DNA of 64,000 bases from Xenopus tropicalis (GCF_000004195.4 NC_030683.2:51163358-51227357); one strand, 5' to 3'. Shown: positions 46,438 through 56,515, counted from the stretch's first letter. Program-made: numbers and translations. The notes: generated by a model from the letters alone, not told the origin.

Positions 46438-47629
46438 GGGCAGATTCATCAAAGTACGAGTTTGAATCCCGAAATGGGTAAAATTTGGATTAGATATGAT
46501 AATTTCTGATGATCAAAGATGCCACGAAAATACTTCATACTATCATAATAGTCACGATAATATCGTATTGGTGATCCGAAAGTCACAAATTTTTCATATC
46601 TGAGCAATTGTAAACGGCGGGAACACCTTTCTGACTTTAATCCTTCTGTGCATGTTTTTTGAAGGCTCCCATAGGACTCAATGGCACTCTGCAGCTCCAA
46701 CCTGACACAAGGAAAGTCACAATAACAAAGCTTTCATGAATCCAAAACTTTTGTCGCACAAATTGTCGCAAGGTATGAAAAAGTTGTGAAAAAACTGTGG
46801 GACCCCTTAAATACACGGACCAAGGGACATGACATCATCGCTCAGAGGAAGCCAGTCGGCGAAACGCGTCAGCGGTGGAGAGAGACGCCAAAGGGAGAAC
46901 GTGAACAGAAAGATTTGCAAGCCAGGATCGAAGCGAGTACTGCAGATTGCATAAAGAGACTGATAAGCAAGCAAGGATCCGATGCTGTTTACAAAAGGAC
47001 TCCCGATGGGCAATTTTTATGGCGTTTGTGAGTTTAAACTTTTAATATGTTTTAGAATAAAGTTTTAGGATTTTACACATGTCCGTTGTATATTTGTCCA
47101 GCAGCAGGAGAAAGTGGAAAAAGAGAAGGTGGGAGTTATAGTTTAACCACGAGGGTATTTGTTACAAGCTCCAAGACCACAGTGTTGGTCTGTAAGTATA
47201 TGCACAATTGGCTAAGGATAAAAGGAAGTCACGGAAGAGTGTGAAATACGGAAATTCACTTATTTAAATAGACACGAACTTTAAACATTTTGCGGTGGAT
47301 TGTATTTATGTGTTTTCACAGAAAAGTGAAGTAAATTTAGTAGCGGTGTTCACTAGATTTGTTTTAAATATAAACACGTTTAGAGGGGTGATTATTAATA
47401 TCATATTACTGTATTACGCTATTTATTTATTTATTTTTTATTTATTTTATTTTATCCCATAAGACCTCATCTGGGAAGTCTGGACAGAGGAGGGCGCTCC
47501 AGAGTTAAGTATTTTTTTGTTTAAACCGAAGCACAAGGTATCTGGAGTGGGTTATACATTTCATTCACACTGAAAAATTGTTTTGTTTTTTTTGTATTCG
47601 GATTCAATCGTACTTTAATGAATGTGCCC
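46438..47629 (+). mobile_element. inner MITE (GGGCASATTCAT ends) inserted into the outer MITE
   Basis: gggcagattcatcaaagtac at the left and gtactttaatgaatgtgccc at the right are inverted, flanked by CTATG on both sides. 46438-46790 matches the reversed element at 16263-16618. The next roughly 770 bp (46800-47570) is absent from the other two copies here. It contains a hammerhead-like motif, a TTTA-rich microsatellite (47421-47455) and no recognised protein, so it may be a further insertion or the full-length interior. Confidence 0.7.
46837..46876 (+). ncRNA. hammerhead-ribozyme-like motif with supporting stems
   Basis: Read in order: stem I 5' strand ATCGCT (46837-46842), core CAGAGGA (one base from CUGANGA), stem II GCC-AGTC-GGC with linking A, GAAA (46861-46864), a CGCG minimal stem III, then GTC (46868-46870) as an NUH cleavage triplet, then AGCGGT (46871-46876) pairing with stem I over six positions including one G-T. 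Short self-complementary stem III is typical of retroelement hammerheads that act as dimers. The U-to-A change in the core may weaken or abolish cleavage. Confidence 0.5.
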
Positions 47630-47649
47630 CTATGTGTGGCATTAGCCTT

Positions 47650-48529
47650 GTAAACATGTAAAAAGCCTAGATTTGCCTACAATGTATATCAGTTGGGCTC
47701 GTCTCCCCCACCCAAATGGCATCACTTGTACTGCATATATCCCCTCCGTTTGCTAGCACTAAATTTTCCTAAAGCAAATAGCAGCTTTCACCCGATGGCC
47801 ATTTTTCCTCTGATACATGATCAGATACATTTAAATCTGCAAACAGCATACACGCACACAAAGACACACACAAAGACCCTTATTCAGCATACATTTCATC
47901 AAGAATACAGGCTCACACAGGCAAAACTGTCTGATAAAAGTTCTGCTTTGTTTGAGCTGAGCTCAGGAGAGAAGGTTTGGAGGATTCTATATAATTTCAC
48001 TGGTGTTCTGTACCAATATACCAAGATAAGATTCTGTATAAGATTTCTGTAAGAAACTTGTTACTAATATAACAGTTTGCTACCAGTCTAAAAAAATTTT
48101 TCCCACTCTTCTTCTTTTTTTGATTCCAGATGCAGCTCTTCTTTCCCAGGATAAGACATAATGATAATAATAATATGTCATCTAAGCTTTTCGGCAGGAA
48201 GCTTCCTCATAGTCTTACAAACTGTGCATGTACAGGGGTCTTGGTCTTGGTGTAGGTACGTGGCATATGAGAATTTTGTTTACAGAGCTCAGCCTTTTCT
48301 TTTCCTATGACGCTTCTGATCATCTGAAAAGGCGAAATATGGGGAGACAAGGGTACTATTGGACCTTAATTGGTTGTCTATAGGCTTGTGTAAATAAACT
48401 GAGAGAGAGCATGATTTAGACATATTTATTTAGAAGCTAATATTTTTAGTTCTTTCAGCACATTGGTCAGTTGTATATGCAGGTTAATAAAGAATAACAG
48501 TAAATCATTTGCATATGCTGCAGTCTAAT
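47650..48529. other. unique sequence
   Basis: A 119-codon open frame at 47693-48052 is unrecognised and has no supporting signals. Nothing else seen. Confidence 0.35.
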
Positions 48530-48650
48530 ATTCCCTTGATTGATCACCTATAGCAACCAATCAGCAGGTAGCATTTCCTGTTTACCTGTTTAAAAGTAAA
48601 CATCTTATTAGTTGCTATGGGTTACTGCTCCTGGGCAAACTTTTTGCCGC
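48530..48650 (+). mobile_element. short palindromic MITE (AACCAATCAGCAG family)
   Basis: ccctatagcaaccaatcagc-type left part and attagttgctatgggttactg at the right are partly inverted; same family as 4995-5085. Another stub (attgctatgggttactgc) is at about 59036. Confidence 0.5.
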
Positions 48651-48689
48651 CTTCTACATATAGGGAAAAGTGTTTAAGAAGATTTAAAC

Positions 48690-48902
48690 TTTAAATAGAC
48701 CCGACAGAATTATCGCCAATTATAGCCAATATGGATTTATACAACTAAATTAGGATAATGTACAATGTACTGTTCTATTATTCCAGAAAATGGAAATAAT
48801 TAAGAAATTATTGCAATTATTGGCTTAAAATGGACTTGTGCTATATGACCTTTTCCATAATTCAGAACATTCTGAATATCAGGTTTTTAGATCCCATACC
48901 TG
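48690..48902 (-). mobile_element. CAGGTATGGGA-family MITE, 5' truncated
   Basis: atcccatacctg followed by TA at the right; aatgtacaatgtactgttc and ttaaatagacccgacag inside match the reversed 8361 element. The left terminus is missing. Confidence 0.75.
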
Positions 48903-48904
48903 TA

Positions 48905-50984
48905 CAGCGAAAAGTAAAAATTTTAAATAATTTGTTTAAATATGCCACAATAGAAAATTTGCATTGCTGTCATTTTGGACCTTTCTGAATAGTAAGTTTA
49001 TGCATAATACAGTATATCAAAACCTGTAGAAGCAAGGTTGAGAAAATGAAAACTGGCAGAAAAGGAAAGTTTAAATGGAACATGGTCTAATAACATATCT
49101 TAATAGGCAAGACTTCAAAATTTCAAAATGTACTGCTTAGAACACAGAGAAGAAAGAGAGAAAGAAAGAAGCAATATGAAAGAAACCTTCTGATATATTC
49201 ATGGAATAAAGGGAGAAAGAAAACTAGTGGACTCAATGAAAAGTTGTAAAATGGAGGCATTTCTATACAGGCCAGATGACACAACTAGACAAACATGTAT
49301 TTTTTCTGCAGTTACATTCTATATTCTTTCTCTTATTTGTGCTAGATAGGTCATGTAGCTTAGAAAGACACACAATTTAATGTTGGATTTTTATCTTTAT
49401 TTGGTTTTCATTATTGGGTTTTTCAAAAGCCATTTAAAACAATAAATGGAGGTTCTACTTTTACACTTAGGTACTGGCCATTAAACACCCCTTTTTCACA
49501 CCATATGCATGAGGATAATGATATTACCCACCACTCCTTGGAAAAATACATACTGGTCAATTTTTAAAGAAGTGGAATACTAGCCCAGCTAGCCCAGGTA
49601 TTGTAAGCAATAAAAGTTAATGTCTATCAAAGTTGAACCCCCCCCGGTGACTTTAGCTTTCCTTGTACTTTCAGGACCCTATTGTTGTCACTCACTGTGT
49701 TCCACTTTCTAAGTAAAAGTGTGTAAATCATTAAACATAAATTATCTATTTATATGAATGTCTGTAACAAACATTTTAATTTGGTCCCATGATTTTTTAA
49801 CCAATAGACCTAATGACTGTTTGCAAGTGACATTGGTCTTCAAACATTTACCTATTTTCTGCAACAGCATACAAATTTTACATGGTTTTGATAATATTAT
49901 AAAATGTAAATAAAAGTCAAACAGTAAGAATTTGCTAATCTGTAAAAATGTTGTTGTTTATGGCACTTTCACATTGGTATATTGAATTAATAAGCAATTT
50001 CACCAAGACTTTTCTAAGTTATGAGGCAGTTGCAGAAAGAAAATAATTTAAGGACAAACAGATGGATTTTAATGAAAATCAGAGATGTACTTTTAACACA
50101 ATTTATGCCCACAGAAATGCTGCTATGGTAATTGTGTTAGAATATTTTTCTATAAATTAATTTTCCATCTTAAAATGATGCACCATTTTCTAATGCTTAT
50201 GTTGTGAAGAGTTAGCCATTTTGCAAGCTCTGGATAATATATCAGGTATCATCGGCAGGTCACTGTGCATGCAACATAATCAGAGCATTTTTATAACACA
50301 GAGGATTTTTTTGCAAACTAGAATCATCTCAGAATAAACATTGTAACATTGTAAACCCTACCCTGATGCATTTAGCTGCCACATTTATGATAAACATTGC
50401 AATAAATAAGATGTTGAATCGCTTCAATTGAAACACCAGTGTGAAACACTTGTGGGCTTCATAAAATGTATTTTCCTCTTTACCAAATAAACACTGATTT
50501 ACTAGGATAGAAGTTCTGCCATTTTATGAACCAACAAAACATCAAGATGACCTTTAATTGTCACGACAAGGACTAAAATGAATGACACTTTGCAGAGGAC
50601 ATTTGATAAGGCCATGGTTAGAGTTGAGTGAATCAACACAATATAAATGAAAATTTCATGTTTAAATCAATTTAAGACATTGATATTCTGATCAAATGTG
50701 AAATAGTTTTTTTCTATTTTTTTTATTGTTTATAGAATTATTTGATATTCTGTTGTGTCTGGTTGTCTGGGTCAGTGATCACAAAGCAAAACATTATAAT
50801 AAATAAATGTTTTTTACCCTTATCATTCTGTTCTGACTGTTGGCTATTTCTGATATAGTATACCAATCAAACCACTGCTTTGATAAGCAACTAAATAACA
50901 GTCAAAACTGATTATATCTACAATTCTAAATACATTTTGGCATGCATTTCATTAAAAGTAGTTAAGTAGGGATTAGGGATGACG
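48905..50984. other. long unique AT-rich stretch
   Basis: No repeat or gene recognised. Around 50200-50440 the sequence has the look of conserved noncoding DNA (see findings). Confidence 0.35.
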
Positions 50985-51081
50985 GTATCTAGAAGAATTA
51001 AGTCTAAAACAACTGAACTTTTCTGAGTTTTTCTTGAAAACGTTTCATCCGAGTGGCTTCTTCAGTTCAAATGACTGGTAG

Positions 51082-51306
51082 GGTCACTCTTTTGAGGACA
51101 GTAACTTGCATATCTTGGACCGAGAGGACAGATGGTTTGAAAGAGGTGTGAAAGAGGCCATTTATGCCAGCCTGGAAAAACCATCCCTGAACAGAGGAGG
51201 GGGCCTGAGACACCGCTTGTCGCCTACATACAATGCCGCTTTGACATCCTTACCCCTGCGGTTTCACAACAATTCACACTTCCAGTCATGTACTTTGAAG
51301 GATTAA
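51082..51306 (+). pseudogene. Penelope-like endonuclease C-terminal fragment
   Basis: The frame begins at the left-arm junction with GHSFEDSN, then HILDREDRWFERGVKEA, then EKPSLNRGGGLRH and LSPTYNAAL. From memory this is the conserved C-terminal part of the GIY-YIG endonuclease of vertebrate Penelope-like elements, which nicks target DNA. There is no start codon of its own and the catalytic GIY-YIG core upstream is missing. The frame is open to a stop at about 51304, so the fragment is not badly decayed. Confidence 0.85.
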
Positions 51307-51476
51307 CACCTTCATGAATGAGAATCATGGTGCCATTGTGACTGGATCATACCTTCTTACACCTGTCAGTTTCAGCTAACACCTAACTGAACAAGTTCAA
51401 TGGAACCCTTGTGATTGGATGTCTGTGACTGTACTACCCTCAAGGGTTTAAATACCGGGGAATTCCCTACCAGTCA

Positions 51477-51522
51477 TTTGAACTGAAGAAGCCACTCAGA
51501 TGAGTGGTGAAACGTTTTCAAG
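51477..51522 (+). ncRNA. hammerhead ribozyme-like motif in Penelope-like arm
   Basis: Stem I TTTGAA (51477-51482), core CTGAAGA (51483-51489, a perfect CUGANGA), stem II GCCACTC-AGAT-GAGTGGT (7 pairs, one G-T), GAAA (51509-51512), minimal CG stem III, GTT as the NUH cleavage triplet, then TTCAAG (51517-51522) closing stem I. All core boxes are present. Penelope-like elements are known to carry minimal hammerheads in their terminal repeats. Likely able to self-cleave as a dimer, not tested. Confidence 0.65.
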
Positions 51523-51613
51523 AAAAACTCAGAAAAGTCCAGTTGTTTTAGACTTAATTCTTCTAGATACTGTATATCATGACCTGGATGAGTGAGAATC
51601 TTCATAGACAGAT

Positions 51614-51909
51614 TAGGGATGAGCGAATTTGTCCTATTTCACTGCGCCTAAAAAACGGCAGCAAAATTTGCGAAACAGCGAAAAAGCTGTGAAACGCGTT
51701 TGTTGCATTATTTTTTTGTCACCCGTGACCTTTTTGACGCAACCACGCCCATTTTGATGCAACTACGCCTATCTTGATGCAATTTTTTGACACCCGTCAA
51801 ATTTTTCGGCGGCTCATTTTCTCTGAAGTTTCGCCAAATAATTTGCCAATGGCGAAACGTGGAATTTCACTGCAAATCTATGCCTGGCAAAAAAATTTGC
51901 TCATCACTA
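51614..51909 (+). mobile_element. hAT-type MITE
   Basis: The left end TAGGGATGAGCGAAT and the right end GCTCATCACTA bound an element with dense ttttgatgcaactacgcc-type repeats. Flanking octamers (agacagat and gttgggat) do not match, so the target duplication is lost or one end is rearranged. Confidence 0.82.
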
Positions 51910-52838
51910 GTTGGGATTGGTTAAATGGCAGGAGATGTAAGCGTGTTCAGGCAGAACCCTCTTTACCTCTTGTATAAGTTATTGGTTGTTTTTGTGTATA
52001 AATCTGTATGTTTAATGTATACCCATGTATTGTACAGTGCTGAGGAATATGTTGGCGCTTTATAAATAAGTGTTTACAATAATACTACAAATAATAATAA
52101 TGAGTGGCAGCTTCAAAGGTCTGAATCATTACACAGCTTCCAGGTATGTATCCCAGTTACACAAAAAATAATGGTATCCCTCCCTACAGTGCATATAAAT
52201 CAAATAGCTCCATGTTTCTCACCCCAATGCGGCATACCAGCAGCCTACTGGGCATGGCCTACATGGAGATAGGGTCAGCTTACAATCTTAGCACTAAGGT
52301 AGGTCAGAGCCACCCATGAACAGACAATTCATCCTCATGTATACTCTACACAGTAGGGGTCAAGTATATGTGAAATTGTACACATTTCAAGCTGGAATGC
52401 GCCTCAATTTAATTGCACTAGGATGTTCCTTACATCAACTTCATATATTATGTAGATGAGCTAAGGTCTTTATAAGTAAGAACTTTGTTGTCCATGGGTC
52501 TCCTGAAGATATTTACTGCTATATAAATAATGTACGGAATTAGTCATGTAACTTTTGGAATTTAGCATACAACACAGTGGCAAATCTACTCTAAACATAA
52601 CCCATAATGCTTCATGCCAAAACAATACAGCTGGTCCAGGTTAAAGAGTTCAAGAAGCAGAACAACAAAATAATTGTAACAAACCAACAACCACAGTCAA
52701 GCTCTAGTAAATTAAATCCTTACAGCCAAATAGAAGACATCATCCATACAAACTGTAATTGAAATAATACACAAGTTAAATGAAAACAGCACATTTAATT
52801 CCAGGATATCTATTATACAAAAGAAAGTGTCTCAATAA
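51910..52838. other. unique sequence with an L2/MIR-like tail
   Basis: tgtattgtacagtgctgagg and ttggcgctttataaataa (about 52027-52075) are the familiar 3' tail of an old LINE/SINE group. Related tails are near 5110-5160, 57503-57530 and 60720-60750. Otherwise nothing recognised. Confidence 0.35.
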
Positions 52839-53149
52839 CTTAAAGGAATACTGTCATGAGAAACATGTTTTTATTAAAATGCATCCGTTAATAGAGACTC
52901 TCCAGCAAAATCCTGCATTGGAATCCCTTTTTCAAAAACACAAACAGATTTTTTTTCATTTTGAAATTTTACATGGGGATAGCATTTCCCAGGCTGCTAC
53001 AGCCGTGTGACCTGTGCTCTGATAAACTTTACTGCTGAGCTGAAAGTTGGAGTGATATCAACCCCCTCCCAGCAGCTGATCAGCAGAACAATGGGAAGGT
53101 AGCAAGATACCGTCTCCCAATAGATATCAGAATAGCACTCAATAGTAAT

Positions 53150-54182
53150 TAATTTGTTTATTAATGACCTGGAGGTGGGCATAGAAAGTACTGTATCTAT
53201 TTTTGCCGATGACACTAAATTGTGCAAAACTATAAGTTCCATGCAGGATGCTGCCACTTCGCAGAGCGATTTGAAAAAATTGGAAAACTGGGCAGCAAAC
53301 TGGGAAATGAGGTTCGGTGTTGATAAGTGCAAAGTTATGCACTTTGGTAGAAATAATATAAATGCAAACTATCTACTGAATGGTAGTTTGTTGGGGGTAT
53401 CCTTAATGGAGAAGGATCTAGGGGTTTTTGTAGATAACAAGTTGTCTAATTCCAGGCAGTGTCATTTTGTGGCTACTAAAGCAAATAAAGTGCTGTCTTG
53501 TATAAAAAAGGGCATTGACTCAAGGGATGAGAACATAATTTTGCCTCTTTATAGGTCCCTGGTAAGGCCTCACCTTGAGTATGCAGTGCAGTTTTGGGCT
53601 CCAGTCCTTAAGAAGGATATTAATGAGCTGGAGAAAGTGCAGAGACGTGCAACTAAACTGGTAAAGGGGATGGAAGATTTAAGCTATGAGGTTAGACTGT
53701 CGAGGCTGGGGTTGTTTTCTCTGGAAAAGAGGCGCTTGCGAGGGGACATGATTACTCTGTACAAGTACATTAGAGGGGATTACAGGCAGATGGGGGATGT
53801 TCTTTTTTCCCATAAAAACGATCAACGCACCAGAGGTCACCCCTTTAGATTAGAGGAACGGAGCTTCCATTTGAAGCAGCGTAGGTGGTTTTTCATGGTG
53901 AGGGCAGTGAGGTTGTGGAATGCCCTTCCTAGAGATGTGGTAATGGCAGATTCTGTTAATGCCTTTAAGAGGGGCCTGGATAAGTTTGAACAAGCAGAAT
54001 ATCCAAGGCTATTGTGATACTAATATCTACAGTTAGTATTAGTGGTTGTATATACAGTATAGTTTATGTATGTGAGTGTATAGATTGAAGTATAGTTTGT
54101 GTGTGCTGGGTTTACTTGGATGGGTTGAACTTGATGGACTCTGGTCTTTTTTCAACCCTATGTAACTATGTAACTATGTAAG
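53150..54182 (+). mobile_element. CR1-type LINE, 5' truncated, plus strand
   Basis: It runs from inside the reverse transcriptase domain to a full 3' UTR ending in tatgtaactatgtaactatg, the short tandem tail of CR1-group LINEs. It sits inside the TTAAAGG-type MITE. 5' truncation fits target-primed reverse transcription that stopped early. Confidence 0.9.
53154..54017 (+). pseudogene. CR1-type LINE reverse transcriptase, C-terminal 287 codons
   Basis: Open from LFINDLEVG through FADDTKL (the catalytic aspartates), MRFGVDKCKVMHFGR, EKDLGVFVDNKL, LYRSLVRPHLEYAVQFW, KVQRRATKLVKGM, RLSRLGLFSLEKRRLRGDMI, and the C-terminal VRLWNALP block. The enzyme would copy LINE RNA at a nicked target in the nucleus. 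The fragment has no start codon of its own and lacks the endonuclease and early reverse transcriptase motifs (DFAKAFD, GVPQGSVLGP), so it is dead. The uninterrupted frame suggests modest age. Confidence 0.92.
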
Positions 54183-54390
54183 AAATCCAAGTCCGGCTTG
54201 TGACTCCTCAAGTTACATGGGAGTAGGAGAAACAATAGCAGAAGCAGTTGTAATGTGTAGCGCTGGCTCCTTCTGAAAGCTCAGAATCAGGCTCAATGCA
54301 CTGAGATGACTGCCTACACATCAATATTTCAACTAAAAATACATTTATTGTTGTTCAATGCCCAGGGCAGAAGTAGGTTTACTGTGTTTA

Positions 54391-55850
54391 TAGTAACATA
54401 GTAACATAGTAAGTTGGGTTGAAAAAAGACATACGTCCATCAAGTTCAACCATAATGCCTATATATAACCTGCCTATCTACTAGTTGATCCAGAGGAAGG
54501 CAAAAAAAAACCCCATCTGAAGCCTCTCTAATTTGCCGCAGAGGGGAAAAAATTCCTTCCTGACTCCAAGATGGCAATCGGACCAGTCCCTGGATCAACT
54601 AGCTATCTCCCATAACCCTGTATTCCCTCACTTGCTAAGAATCCATCCAGCCCCTTCTTAAAGTTATATAATGTATCAGCCAGCACGACTGATTCGGGGA
54701 GGGAATTCCAGAACTTCACAGCTCTCACTGTAAAAAATCCTTTCCAAATATTTAAATGGAACCTCCCTTCTTCTAAACGGAGTGGGTGCCCTCATGTCCG
54801 TTGGAAGGACCTACTGGTAAATAAAACATTAGAAAGGTTATTATATGATCCCCTTATATATTTATACATAGTTATCATGTCACCTCTTAAGCGCCTCTTC
54901 TCCAGTGTAAACAGACCCAACTTGGCCAGTCTTTCTTCATAACTGAGACTTTCCATACCCTTTACCAGCTTAGTTGCCCTTCTCTGGACCCTCTCTAACT
55001 CAATAATGTCCCGTTTGAGCACTGGAGACCAAAACTGAACAGCATATTCTAGATGGGGCCTTACCAGCGATCTGTAAAGGGGAAGAATAACCCCCTCCTC
55101 CCGTGAATCTATACCCCTTTTAATATAGCTCAAAACCTTGTTTGCCCTTGCAGCTGCTGCCTGGCATTGCTTGCTACAGCCAAGTTTATTATCTACAAGG
55201 ACTCCAAGGTCCTTCTCCATTATGGATTTGCCTAGTGCAGTCCCATTAAGGGTATACGGGGCTTGCATATTTTTACATCCCAGGTGCATGACCTTACATT
55301 TATCCACATTAAATCTCATCTGCCACTTAGCTGCCCAGATTGCCAGTTGGTCAAGATCCTGCTGCAGGGATGTCACATCCTGGATAGAATTGACTGGTCT
55401 GCAGAGTTTTGTGTCATCTGCAAACACTGATACATTACTCATAATACCCTCCCCTAAGTCATTTATGAACAAATTAAACAAAAGTGGACCCAGTACAGAA
55501 CCCTGAGGGACCCCACTGAGAACCTTATTCCAAGTAGAGAATGTGCCATTAACAACCACCCTCTGTACCCGATCCTGTAGCCAGTTTTCTATCCATGTGC
55601 AAACGACTTCACTAAGACCAATAGACTTTAGCTTAGAAAGCAGTCGTTTGTGGGGAACGGTATCAAATGCTTTGGCAAAATCCAAATAGATTATATCTAC
55701 TGCATCCCCACTGTCCCACTACTGCCCCCCACTGTCCAGCTTCTTACTTACCTCATCATAAAAAGCAATTAAATTGGTCTGACATGACCTGCCCTTCATA
55801 AAGCCATGCTGATTACTGATCATAATGCCATTCTCCACTACATAATAGGT
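54391..55850 (-). mobile_element. CR1-type LINE, 5' truncated, minus strand
   Basis: The 3' end is at 54391 (tagtaacatagtaacatagt, the reverse complement of the ATGTTACT tail). The 3' UTR carries the conserved gatccagaggaaggcaaa and gaaaaaattccttcctgact blocks. The coding part continues to about 55845. Its 3' UTR differs from that of the 53150 copy, so it belongs to a different subfamily. Confidence 0.9.
54603..55850 (-). pseudogene. CR1-type LINE reverse transcriptase, broken by two stops
   Basis: From 55845: NGIMISNQHGFMKGRSC and FYDEVSKKLDSG, then an in-frame TAG at 55719 brought in by a 21-bp tandem duplication of gacagtgggg plus flank, then DFAKAFDTVPHKRLL, GVPQGSVLGPLLFNLFINDL, FADDTKL (catalytic), MRFNVDKCKVMHLG, RPHLEYAVQFW and KLGLFTLEKRRLRGDMI. 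A TGA at 54792-54794 interrupts the C-terminus, but the same frame continues (GHPLRLEEGRFHL, VKLWNSLPES) to a natural stop at 54603-54605. Everything upstream of the reverse transcriptase is missing. Confidence 0.92.
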
Positions 55851-55971
55851 ATAGGTATATAGAGGATTACAGTACTGGTGCCCCTGTGAGTGTATAATGG
55901 AGAGCCCACACACAGCGGTTGACTTTGCTCATATTCTATTTGGGGCAGATGTAGCTTTTCCTTAATTTATT

Positions 55972-56212
55972 CAGGTGTTCAGGGTATAGTGCTGCCACTG
56001 TGGATGGAACCTACATACAGTAAAATGGTCTCTTAGTATGTCTAGGAGGTTTTGAGGTACCAATAGGAAATTGTATAATACAGAGCCTGCTTATTTTTTA
56101 TCCAGGTGTTCAGGGGACAGTGCTGGAACTGGGAGCCTACATAGAGTAAAATCCTCTGTTAGTATGTCTAATAGTTTTATCTAGGTTTTGAGGTACCAAT
56201 AGGAAAATGTAT
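55972..56212. repeat. two direct repeats of about 110 bp in the fold-back loop
   Basis: 55972-56078 and 56101-56212 share caggtgttcaggg, cctacata-agtaaaat, ttagtatgtcta and ggttttgaggtaccaatagg. The second copy has an extra atagttttatcta insert. Confidence 0.75.
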
Positions 56213-56515
56213 ATATAAGATATGATTAAAAATGGGGTTGCTAAATTAGCTTTATATCCACAGATCACAGTCATATATAAACTGGGGTCTGTGTGACCTA
56301 TAGTGTGCTGCTGCTGTCTCCTGAACACTGGGATAAATCAAGGAAAAGCTACATCTGCCCCAAATAGAATATGAGCCAAGTCAAGTGCTGTTAAAGTTAA
56401 AGTTACTGTGTGCTGGCTCTCCATGATACACTCACAGGGGCAACTATTACTGTATTCCTCTATATACCTATATAAAAACACAGTAAAACTACTTCTGCCC
56501 TAGACAACGAAAAAA

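Larger units (their letters stand above)
46151..47649. mobile_element. outer MITE of a nested pair
   Basis: The left end aaggccaatgctgcacgtag (46151) and the right end read backwards from 47649 match at 29 of 36 positions once the inner element (46438-47629) is removed. Both arms end inward in ggcaagc. The right arm is cut by the inner element at cactatg. The interior holds repeated gtgcctgcacc words. No coding. Confidence 0.65.
50985..51570 (+). mobile_element. Penelope-like element fragment between inverted terminal arms
   Basis: Left arm 50985-51083 (99 bp) is the reverse complement of right arm 51465-51570 (106 bp) with two mismatches and one 7-bp gap in the left. Between them lies the end of an endonuclease frame followed by untranslated sequence. 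Inverted flanking pseudo-LTR segments and a GIY-YIG endonuclease tail are typical of Penelope-like retroelements, which use a distinct reverse transcriptase. The reverse transcriptase is absent here (5' truncated). Confidence 0.85.
52839..54345 (+). mobile_element. TTAAAGG-type (Kolobok-like) MITE split by a CR1 LINE
   Basis: It begins cttaaaggaatactgtcatg. Left part to about 53149 (gaatcccttttt, cccaggctgctacagccg, tctgataaactttactgctg, agcactcaatagtaa), right part from about 54183 (gaaatccaagtccggcttg, cctcaagttacatgggagtag, gcaatgcactgagatgactgc by memory of the family order). The two parts join in the order expected for this abundant Xenopus repeat when the CR1 copy is removed. The right terminus is missing, replaced near 54345 by a fold-back element. 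Confidence 0.7.
54346..56515. mobile_element. large fold-back element, one arm cut by a CR1 LINE
   Basis: 54360-54390 plus 55851-55990 read together are the inverted copy of about 56330-56510. Matching blocks include gggcagaagtag-tttactgtg, tatatagagga-tacagta, gcccctgtgagtgtat, ggagagccacacac-like, and ggggcagatgtagcttttcc. Estimated identity is near 88% with a gap of about 20 bp. The loop is about 340 bp. The CR1 copy (54391-55850) lies exactly between the two pieces of the left arm. Superfamily unknown. Confidence 0.75.

Noticed and set aside
47693..48052. 119-codon open frame
   Set aside because: Sequence is low in family features, with HTHTKTHTKT-like low complexity; treated as chance.
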